Virus record (IMG/VR): IMGVR_UViG_3300030090_007211
Coordinates: 87,932-151,931 of that record
DNA from: a virus
DNA length: 64,000 bases
Strand: one strand, 5' to 3'
Part shown: positions 49,757 through 57,206 of the stretch, piece by piece
Numbering within the stretch: position 1 is the stretch's first letter
How the letters are laid out: every line of letters begins with the position of its first letter
Notes under the pieces: generated by a model
Databases searched by the model: none
Seen by the model: only the letters and a program-made list of their open reading frames with translations
Told to the model about the DNA's origin: nothing
Translations under genes and position numbers: made by a program

Positions 49757-52700
49757 CTATTCTTTTATGAAACGCAATGTTCCTTTGCGTTGATTATGAT
49801 CTACTTCTAATAAGTAATATCCTTTACGATATTTTTCTACATTTAAATGGAGAACTTTGTATTCCCCTATAAATCCTTTAGTATAAAGTTTTTGCCCTTT
49901 TGTATTAAAAATAGTTAAATGAGTCACCCCACGTAAGGTTTCTTCTAAATAAAGGTGTAATTCATCTTTTACTGGATTAGGGTTAATACTTAATATGATT
50001 GGTTTATCATACATAATACTTATAGGATTAAATATTTCATTTTTACCATCATAATCGGTTTGTGATAATCTATAATATGATACCCCATTATAAGGATTCT
50101 CGTCAAATATTTTATATGTCATTAAAGTATTAGTATTACCTCCACCAGGAATTTTAGAAACTTTTTCCCAATTTTCACAATCTAAACTCCTTTCAATTTC
50201 AAAATAATCATTATTTACTTGACTAGCAACTACCCATTCTAATTCTACATTACCATTATTTAATTCACCATTAAACGACACTAATGTAATTGGTAGTGCT
50301 GTACCCCCAGTACCACCGAAACCGAATAGACTAAAAGAGGTAAATCCACTTTTTTGTCCATATCCACTTGCAAGTGTTCTGCCGGGTTGTCCAGCAGCTG
50401 GGATAGAAGTGGTAGATTCATATGTTCCCCAATCTGCCCAGGTTGTAGAATTATCATCTCTTTTAATAATCGTAAAATTATCATCTTGCATAAATCCACC
50501 TGACACCCCATTTAAATATAAATTTACACCATAGGTTCCACCAGTAGGTTGATTATTAGGTGTTAATTGCCATTGTTTATCAAATACTTCAATTAAAGGG
50601 CTAGTCATCTGATACGCATTTAAATCATTATAATTTCCTACAGGCATTCCACCAACCGAAGCGTCTATGTACGACACCCCTGTTAAAAAATTATTTATTA
50701 AATCTACTTTATGATAATCATCAGTGGTTGTACCGTTCCCTATAGGGAATTCATAAGTACCAGAACTACTAGCAATATACCTTCTTAAATTACCATTAAT
50801 AAAAGAAGTTGTACTTCCTCCCGCAATTGCACCTGTTGGGGTGGCTTTGGTTATTATTTTATTACTACCTGTAGTTATTACCCCATCTGTTAAAGTAAGA
50901 ATTCCATCGATTTCTAAATCTCCACCACTTAATGTTACCCCATTTGTGTTGGATATAATTAAATTAGAAATACTATAACCATTAGGGTTTATGGTTTGAG
51001 CCGCACCCCCACTCAAAATTAAACTATGAGCATTACTATAAGAGTTAGACCCTAACGTGATATTTTCTCCTACGTTTACTGCAGTGCTTTGAGCATCTAC
51101 TAACTTGATGTCATCCAAACACACATCACTATCCCAATTAGAACCGGTAGTTGCAATAAATCTAAACATAATATTAGATTGATTACCATAGGAGGATAAA
51201 TCAATAAATCCTTGTCTCCAACCTGATCCCATATTTTGGTAGATGACTGCATTAGCACAAACAGAATTACACATAAAAGGTATATTACTAGACCATGTAC
51301 TACCGTTGTCCGTACTAGATTGTAATGCTAAAGTAGCACCAGAGGCACTTTGTAAATTAAACCAAAATATTAAAGTTGGTGAATTTAATGAAGTAAGATT
51401 ATATGGGGGTGACCATAATATGAACTCTTTGGAGGGGAAATTAGGTGTAGAGGCCTCTACATATAGATATTTACCTGTAGAAGTGCCTGGATTATGATCG
51501 GATTGTCCACTAGAGGTAGTACCAGGACCAGTACCTGATGAACCAGTACCTCCCGCATCTGCTCGCCAATCACCATCATCTCCACTTACATTTCTCCATC
51601 CATTAACACTAAATTCAAAACCTGATGTCGATGCACTAGTAGAATGTTGTGTTTCATTTTCAAATGCTGTTTCATAAGGATAAGAAGTTACTAGAACTGC
51701 AGTTTTAATACTCAATGTTCTAGGGGTAGATGTACCTGCCATATTAGTGGCAGTAACACTCATTGACCCATCATTATCATCAGTTTGAACATTTACTGAG
51801 GTAGTACCTTGACCATTTATAATTAACCAACCATTAGGGGCTACCCAAGTATAAGTATCAACATTAGACATAGGACTAACACTATATGTAACTATCTCCC
51901 CTGAATTTGGATAAGTATTACCGCTGATAGCACCAGGAGTAGATGGTGGTGATAATCCTGCCGCTTGACTTATTAAAATATTATCTATATACGACGCATC
52001 ACCACCCATTCCTGTACTCGTATAACCAGTATAATATTTATTACAAGTTTCAAACGCTATAGTGAATGCACTTCCACTATACTGAGATAAATCATAAGTC
52101 ATTGTTTCCCAAGTGTTATTACTTCCATTAAAGTAAGTATTACCATTTATATCAGCAATGGGATTTCCATCTACCGTTACCCTAAACCAAGAGTAGTTAA
52201 CATTATATGTATAAGTTTGTTTTTTATCAAAAGTAAGAGTGACTGTGGGTAAAAGAGGTGCACATATTTCTCTACTTACACTAGCAATGTGTGAAGGAGA
52301 GGATGAAAAAGTTATCGCCCCAGTACTATAAGATGAACTCCACCCTGTATAACTATTACCCTGCATATGTAACCCATATGAACTAGCATTTGCACCTGTG
52401 GCGTCTAAGGCTATTTGGGATCCTGAACCAGTAGTTGCAGTCATTAAAGTGGTTCCACTTTCAAAATCTTGATTATAATCTAATGTAGCACAAGGAGTAG
52501 GTCCTGGACATGCGCCCACTCCTACGTTTTGTGTTCCCCATACTCCCATTGCGATGGTATTACCACCACCGTCAGTACAGTCCCACGATATTTCACTATC
52601 CCAATCTCCGGAAACCCACAATAATTTTATATCGTCTCCAGCGGTTGCTTGAAAAGTAACTGCCTGAGATGATCCTGTGAGTAATTCTAAAAATGCTGCA

Positions 52701-52897
52701 GGAGCACCATTTACTGTGATTGATACACTAGCACCATTCCAACCATCCCCATAAGAATCATATCCTGTGAATGTATGTGTACATTGTGAAAAACTTTGTC
52801 CACTTATTAAAGATATTACTAATAGTAAACCCCACAAATTATTAGTAAATAAATTACTTATTTTTTTTAAAAACTTATTATTCTTCATCTTTTCCAT
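49757..52897 (-). CDS. Giant T9SS surface protein, paralog of 46004-49606 (1046 aa)
   Basis: Signal peptide in the first about 38 residues (LLLVISLISGQSFSQ). Domains: a CUB-like or Asp-rich beta domain (FTGYDSYGDGWNGASVSI), a MAM-like section (GYTSTGMGGDASYIDNI), PKD-like TWVAPNGWLIINGQGTTS, a second MAM ending VCLDDIKLV, a beta-rich section and a T9SS domain (KVLHLNVEKYRKGYYLLEV). Same layout as the neighbour, so the pair arose by duplication, with a different first domain. The ATG at Met1 or Met4 could be used. Confidence 0.85.
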   Translation of the reverse strand: MEKMKNNKFLKKISNLFTNNLWGLLLVISLISGQSFSQCTHTFTGYDSYGDGWNGASVSITVNGAPAAFLELLTGSSQAVTFQATAGDDIKLLWVSGDWDSEISWDCTDGGGNTIAMGVWGTQNVGVGACPGPTPCATLDYNQDFESGTTLMTATTGSGSQIALDATGANASSYGLHMQGNSYTGWSSSYSTGAITFSSSPSHIASVSREICAPLLPTVTLTFDKKQTYTYNVNYSWFRVTVDGNPIADINGNTYFNGSNNTWETMTYDLSQYSGSAFTIAFETCNKYYTGYTSTGMGGDASYIDNILISQAAGLSPPSTPGAISGNTYPNSGEIVTYSVSPMSNVDTYTWVAPNGWLIINGQGTTSVNVQTDDNDGSMSVTATNMAGTSTPRTLSIKTAVLVTSYPYETAFENETQHSTSASTSGFEFSVNGWRNVSGDDGDWRADAGGTGSSGTGPGTTSSGQSDHNPGTSTGKYLYVEASTPNFPSKEFILWSPPYNLTSLNSPTLIFWFNLQSASGATLALQSSTDNGSTWSSNIPFMCNSVCANAVIYQNMGSGWRQGFIDLSSYGNQSNIMFRFIATTGSNWDSDVCLDDIKLVDAQSTAVNVGENITLGSNSYSNAHSLILSGGAAQTINPNGYSISNLIISNTNGVTLSGGDLEIDGILTLTDGVITTGSNKIITKATPTGAIAGGSTTSFINGNLRRYIASSSGTYEFPIGNGTTTDDYHKVDLINNFLTGVSYIDASVGGMPVGNYNDLNAYQMTSPLIEVFDKQWQLTPNNQPTGGTYGVNLYLNGVSGGFMQDDNFTIIKRDDNSTTWADWGTYESTTSIPAAGQPGRTLASGYGQKSGFTSFSLFGFGGTGGTALPITLVSFNGELNNGNVELEWVVASQVNNDYFEIERSLDCENWEKVSKIPGGGNTNTLMTYKIFDENPYNGVSYYRLSQTDYDGKNEIFNPISIMYDKPIILSINPNPVKDELHLYLEETLRGVTHLTIFNTKGQKLYTKGFIGEYKVLHLNVEKYRKGYYLLEVDHNQRKGTLRFIKE

Positions 52898-53174
52898 AAT
52901 TAATCATTGGTATTATTACTGGTTCAACTAAACAATTATCGTCTTTATTTCTTTCCGGTATTGTAAAAAATATTGGTGTCCATAAATCTTTTTTGTCAAT
53001 TGCTAAAATAAAACTTTTTGCAATTTTAACTTCTTTTTGTAATTGTTGGTGTTTTAGAATGTCCGTATATTCTTGTTGAGAAACACCTAATTCTTCGATT
53101 GCTTTACTTTGTGAATAAGCACTAGTGAATATAACTAGACAGACTCCAGCTATATAATATCTTAATTTTTCCAT
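52878..53174 (-). CDS. Small exported protein (98 aa)
   Basis: Signal peptide MEKLRYYIAGVCLVIFTSAYSQ, then a short acidic helix and a beta-like end with two Cys-poor strands. It precedes the giant T9SS gene and overlaps its start by 20 bases, so it may be a helper or a separate small surface protein. Function unknown. Nested palindromes lie just upstream. Confidence 0.55.
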   Translation of the reverse strand: MEKLRYYIAGVCLVIFTSAYSQSKAIEELGVSQQEYTDILKHQQLQKEVKIAKSFILAIDKKDLWTPIFFTIPERNKDDNCLVEPVIIPMINYGKDEE

Positions 53175-53180
53175 AACTTT

Positions 53181-53260
53181 TATTTTTTTAGATATATTTT
53201 CGCACCGAAAATATATTATGTATATATTATATAAGTATAATGATAATATCTAAAAAAATA
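53181..53260. repeat. Nested inverted repeats (cruciform-like)
   Basis: Outer arms TATTTTTTTAGATAT (53181-53195) and its exact reverse complement (53246-53260) enclose an inner perfect hairpin ATATATTTTCG (53192-53202), loop CAC, CGAAAATATAT (53206-53216). The outer and inner left arms share four bases, so they are alternative structures. It is in the 163-base gap between the genes at 52878 and 53338. It may be a regulatory site, a terminator of the upstream gene or an origin element. Confidence 0.6.
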
Positions 53261-53337
53261 AAATAATCATCTAATTTTTATACTAAATGATAATTTAACC
53301 CTATAAATCTATTATTTTATCGTTTGAATTGAATCTT

Positions 53338-54483
53338 TTATAATTCAAATGTGAAGTATGTCTCGTTTCCTATATCGTGTTCATTATAGTCTCCTGTACC
53401 AGTACTAAGAACTTCGCCCCAATCTGCTTCACCAGCAAAATCTGATATTGCACTTTCGGCATCAAAATCAAAATAATACTGAATGGCATCCTCTCTGTCC
53501 ATACCATAGTTATCAGTAAAAAATGATAAACCTTCTGTTTCAATATCACTTATCATATCTTCCATATATTTCTCTTTTAATTCTTCTGTGGCAGTTTCTT
53601 CTAAACCATATAGTTTATCTCTAAGGTCTTGAGCTTCTTCCTCCCATCCAGTCATAGCACTTTCTTTGTCGTCTCTCTCGTATTCTTTATCACTTATCTC
53701 TTCTTCTAATTCTTGGTATTCATCGGAAATGAATGCTTCTTCGTCTTCTTCTTCCATTTCTTCTAATAGTTCTCGTAACTCTTCTATTTCACTTTCTAAC
53801 TCCTCAATTTCCTCTTCCAACTCCTCTTTCTTACCTTCATACTCCTCAATGGTATTTTCCATATCCTCCGCATCATAACCCGCCTCCTCAATAATTTCAG
53901 ACTCATCCATGTCCCTTAATCTATTCTCTACATAATCTTCCACAAACTCTTCTATAGCATAGTCATCGGGGGATAGGTATTGTTCTAACCACCATTCTTC
54001 AAAATTATCCAGATATTCCATTTCATCTCTAGCATAAGTTTCTAACGCATCATCTACCTCTATATCTGTACCTATAGCCCATTCGTTATTCTCTAATAGG
54101 TCTCTATAAACCGGTAATTCATAATGTCTATAATCTGCCCTTTCAAACATAAATGGAGGGGTACCTGTTTCTATAGATAATGCCCTTATCTCATCATCAT
54201 AATCTTCAAGCTTAGTAAAATTACTTAAATCAATACTAACTAAATCGTTAAAAGTTTCATCTTCATCATCGGGGTCTCTCCAATGTTGGGTGAAAATATA
54301 AATTAATCTTAATGCTAATTCTTCATCTCCAATATATAAGGGTTCACCTACTAACGCACCCCATACCTCTCCTGGATCTAAAGGGTCAACACCCAATTTA
54401 TTAAGTAAATTAAGCATCTTCCTTTCTTTAGGAGTTATCTTATGCATCTCTGCCTCTTCTTTTATTAATTTAAATAATTTCAT
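53338..54483 (-). CDS. Acidic leader protein with coiled coil (381 aa)
   Basis: Leader MKLFKLIKEEAEMHKITPKE, with I-K-E at 7-9, then ITPKERKMLNLLNKLG as in 39902. The middle (about 200-290) is an extreme Glu-rich coiled coil (EYEGKKEELEEEIEELESEI). Very acidic overall. It lies next to the related 54484 gene with no gap. Inferred internal virion protein. Confidence 0.6.
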   Translation of the reverse strand: MKLFKLIKEEAEMHKITPKERKMLNLLNKLGVDPLDPGEVWGALVGEPLYIGDEELALRLIYIFTQHWRDPDDEDETFNDLVSIDLSNFTKLEDYDDEIRALSIETGTPPFMFERADYRHYELPVYRDLLENNEWAIGTDIEVDDALETYARDEMEYLDNFEEWWLEQYLSPDDYAIEEFVEDYVENRLRDMDESEIIEEAGYDAEDMENTIEEYEGKKEELEEEIEELESEIEELRELLEEMEEEDEEAFISDEYQELEEEISDKEYERDDKESAMTGWEEEAQDLRDKLYGLEETATEELKEKYMEDMISDIETEGLSFFTDNYGMDREDAIQYYFDFDAESAISDFAGEADWGEVLSTGTGDYNEHDIGNETYFTFEL

Positions 54484-55641
54484 TTAATAATCTGTTTCAT
54501 ATACATAATAAATATCTCCTTCTTTATCTTTATGCGTTTCCATATATCTAACATCACTTAAAATTTCAAAATCTTTATATTTTACTTCCTGGTCAATTAT
54601 CTTATCTACATCAATATGTAACCATCCTGGTAATAAATCAGGGTCAAACGTACTGCTCGTAGTTCCATATGATGATGAAGATACCCTCAGAGTTCCACCA
54701 AATTGTAAATCCCCTCTACTAGTTTTATCAATATATCCCAACTCCCATAAATAATCGATCAAATTATTTTCTAATCTATCATATATGTCTTCATAAATTC
54801 TTTCTCTTACACTTTCTCGACCTTTTTGTAATATTTTATCTAATTTATTTTCTAAAATAGTAGTATCTTTATCTTCTTCTTCATATTCTTCTATTTTCTC
54901 CTTAGTCTCCATATATTCCTCCCATATTACATCTTCATCATCTAATTCATTAATGATATCTTCATCACTCATTTCAGATTCTAAATGATCTGATTCGTCA
55001 ATCGCAATTAATCTCTTATCAGTATCAGTTACTTCTAACCTATGGATTAATTCTTCTTCACCAATATACTCTACTAACATTCTATCATCAATATATAATC
55101 CTTCAAAATAATCCCTTAATGCATCTTCCGATTCATCTTCATCTCCTATAAAATAATGTGCTTGTCTTACCATATCATAAATTATGGGCATACCATACGT
55201 AGTCTCCTCAGTAGGTATTACCCATAAAGGAGAAACACCCACTAATTCCGAATAAAGTTTAGATTCAGGTGAAATAACTAAATCTCTTTCTTGTTTATAT
55301 AATTGATTTTTATAATTTCCTTCTACATTAAAATTGTTGAAGAATAAATCTCCATAATAATCAACGTCTTTAGGTGATAAATGTAAGGTATCTTTTAAAA
55401 ATTTTACAACTGCCCTAACAATATCTTCATCCACATTAATCATTGCGTCTTCAATATATTTTTTATCTTCATCGTCCCATGTATCGCTAGAGGTTTTTTG
55501 ATTATTAATACCATGACGTACTTGAAGTATTAATGAATATACTTTGGGTAGTGCTTTAGTGTGTAAAAGATTTAGTATTTTTTTATCACTATTACTTAAT
55601 TCTGGATCATTAATATCAGATTCATGAAGAAGTATACGCAT
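54484..55641 (-). CDS. Acidic leader protein (385 aa)
   Basis: Leader MRILLHESDINDPELSNSDK with L-H-E at 5-7, then LSNSDKKILNLLHTKALPKV, again the leader plus KKILxLL pattern of 39902 and 53338. Acidic, helical, with VSSSSYGTTSSTFDPD low-complexity near 300. Same transcript as 53338. Function unknown. Confidence 0.6.
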   Translation of the reverse strand: MRILLHESDINDPELSNSDKKILNLLHTKALPKVYSLILQVRHGINNQKTSSDTWDDEDKKYIEDAMINVDEDIVRAVVKFLKDTLHLSPKDVDYYGDLFFNNFNVEGNYKNQLYKQERDLVISPESKLYSELVGVSPLWVIPTEETTYGMPIIYDMVRQAHYFIGDEDESEDALRDYFEGLYIDDRMLVEYIGEEELIHRLEVTDTDKRLIAIDESDHLESEMSDEDIINELDDEDVIWEEYMETKEKIEEYEEEDKDTTILENKLDKILQKGRESVRERIYEDIYDRLENNLIDYLWELGYIDKTSRGDLQFGGTLRVSSSSYGTTSSTFDPDLLPGWLHIDVDKIIDQEVKYKDFEILSDVRYMETHKDKEGDIYYVYETDY

Positions 55642-55721
55642 AAGTTATTTTAATAATAAATATTGATATTTATTTAAATATACTTTATTATTACAATAAT
55701 AATCCATAAAATTATATCACT

Positions 55722-55910
55722 ATGTTAAAAGTAGAAGTTAAAAAAGGAAATATAGAAGCCGCACTCAAAAAACTTAAAAGTAAATTTATAAAAACTAAAG
55801 TTGCGAAGGAATGTAGAGAGCGATCAGAATTCACTAAACCTTCAGTTATAAGAAGAGCAGAAAAAATTAAAGCAAAATATGTTGAGAAAAAGAAAAGAGA
55901 AGATGAATAA
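55722..55910 (+). CDS. rpsU: Ribosomal protein bS21 (phage-encoded)
   Basis: 62 residues, family length: KVEVKKGNIEAALKKLKSKF, then KECRERSEFTKPSVIRR, RAEKIKAKYVEKKKRED. bS21 binds the 30S subunit near the anti-Shine-Dalgarno end of 16S rRNA; it is the ribosomal protein most often found in phages. In Bacteroidota, bS21 helps hide the anti-Shine-Dalgarno sequence, so a phage version could change which mRNAs are translated. No Shine-Dalgarno is seen upstream. Coupled to the ferritin gene. Confidence 0.93.
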   Translation: MLKVEVKKGNIEAALKKLKSKFIKTKVAKECRERSEFTKPSVIRRAEKIKAKYVEKKKREDE

Positions 55911-56418
55911 GAGTCTATTAAGTAAGGAAATTATCTCATTAATTAATGAACAGATATGGTTAGAAAATAACGCGTCTTTTTATTACCTACAATTATCTGT
56001 TGAATTTGACCAAGAAGGTTTTGGTGGGATATCTACTTTTTTTAAAAATCAATCCGAGGAAGAAAGAACTCATATGTTAATGTTAGTAGATTATCTTTTA
56101 GAAAAAGATGCAACCCCTCATTTACCACAATATAATTTTATGGAAGAAAAAGAAGAGCCTTTCAACATTTTAAATCATTTTGAAAATTCTTTATCTAATG
56201 AAAGACATGTGACAGATTCCATAAATAAGATAGTTTCTAAATGTAAAGAAGTAGGCGATTATACTACAGAAAATTTTATGCAATGGTTTGTTACTGAACA
56301 AAGAGAAGAAGAATTAAAATTTAAAACTATTATAGATGATTTAACTATAATTGGTGATGATGGTGTAGGATTGTATAAAATTAATAAAGAATTAGGGAAT
56401 TTACCACCAGAAGAATAA
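55903..56418 (+). CDS. Non-haem ferritin
   Basis: 171 residues from the ATG at 55903-55905, which overlaps the bS21 gene's end by 8 bases; an upstream TTG frame start is unlikely. Ferroxidase ligands are visible: early Glu16, ExxH at 54-57 (EEERTH), Glu100 (SNERHVT), and Glu132, Gln133 and Glu136 (FVTEQREEE), as in bacterial FtnA. Ferritin oxidises Fe2+ and stores iron in a 24-mer shell. In a phage it may hold iron during infection or limit oxidative damage. Placement behind bS21 suggests joint expression. Confidence 0.9.
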   Translation: MNKSLLSKEIISLINEQIWLENNASFYYLQLSVEFDQEGFGGISTFFKNQSEEERTHMLMLVDYLLEKDATPHLPQYNFMEEKEEPFNILNHFENSLSNERHVTDSINKIVSKCKEVGDYTTENFMQWFVTEQREEELKFKTIIDDLTIIGDDGVGLYKINKELGNLPPEE

Positions 56419-56419
56419 A

Positions 56420-56617
56420 TTATTCTACTAATACATATATCCATACTATTCCATAGGATATAACAAATTTTATATCCCCAAAAAATCCCCTTTTATTAGA
56501 AATATCCCGATATTTATCATAATAGAAGTCAAAATTATTTTCAAATTCTTCTACTGGGTGTTTACCTAAAAACAATAAACTACTCTCTGTTCCATATTCA
56601 TCACTAAAAATCGGCAT
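56420..56617 (-). CDS. Hypothetical protein (65 aa)
   Basis: Aromatic-rich, acidic start (SDEYGTESSLLFLGKHPVEE), hydrophobic end (IKFVISYGIVWIYVLVE), so a C-terminal membrane association is possible. It ends one base after the ferritin stop. Function unknown. Confidence 0.5.
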   Translation of the reverse strand: MPIFSDEYGTESSLLFLGKHPVEEFENNFDFYYDKYRDISNKRGFFGDIKFVISYGIVWIYVLVE

Positions 56618-56672
56618 ATAAGCATTTTTATTTATAAATATTGGATTTTACTGTTATAACCTAGTGGGTGGG

Positions 56673-57173
56673 TTAATTATTTATATAAGGTAGCCAATCG
56701 GAATTTTTACTTATACTTATATTTTTAACAAACTGAATATAAGTGGGTCGATAAGGGGGGTATGTAAGTTCCATACCCGCTTCTTCAGGAGTCATATCAT
56801 TCTTTTTATTATTACAAGTTTTACAACAAGTTACTAAATTTTGCCACACGTTTTTTCCACCTCTAGACTTTGGGATGACATGATCAATAGTTAAATTTCG
56901 TTTTGCCCCACAATATAAACATCTATTTCTATCTCTCCTAAATAAATTATGTCTATTCAAAGTAACTTTCCTAAAAGGTATAGAAATATATTTTAAAAGT
57001 CTAATAATAGTTGGTCTAACATAATTTTTTAATTCAGTAAAAATAGGTTTATTTTTATTAAAAGTGATTACCTCCGCTTTTCCTTTATAGATAAGATTAA
57101 ATGCTCTTTTGAGGTTGGTGATGTTAAGGGGGGTATAATCATTATTCAGTACTAATATACTTTCCATATCCAC
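56673..57173 (-). CDS. HNH endonuclease
   Basis: 166 residues. An HNH/zinc core lies at 85-120: CLYC (85-88), IDHVIPKSRGG with catalytic His98, Asn112, and CCKTC (116-120). The first half (ILVLNNDYTPLNITNLKRAF) is the known N-terminal domain of this HNH subfamily, which is widespread in bacteria and phages. It nicks or cuts DNA; homing, packaging or repair cannot be told apart. Met3 is a possible start. Confidence 0.85.
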   Translation of the reverse strand: MDMESILVLNNDYTPLNITNLKRAFNLIYKGKAEVITFNKNKPIFTELKNYVRPTIIRLLKYISIPFRKVTLNRHNLFRRDRNRCLYCGAKRNLTIDHVIPKSRGGKNVWQNLVTCCKTCNNKKNDMTPEEAGMELTYPPYRPTYIQFVKNISISKNSDWLPYINN

Positions 57174-57206
57174 TCTTTAAAAATAAATATGTGACTATCT
57201 AAGAAA

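Noticed and set aside
53666-53878. Plus-strand ORF made almost only of Ser
   Set aside because: It is the antisense shadow of the Glu-rich coiled coil in the 53338-54483 gene.
55879-55902. Ferritin start at an upstream TTG
   Set aside because: The TTG lies inside the bS21 frame; ATG at 55903 gives the normal ferritin N-terminus and a usual short overlap.
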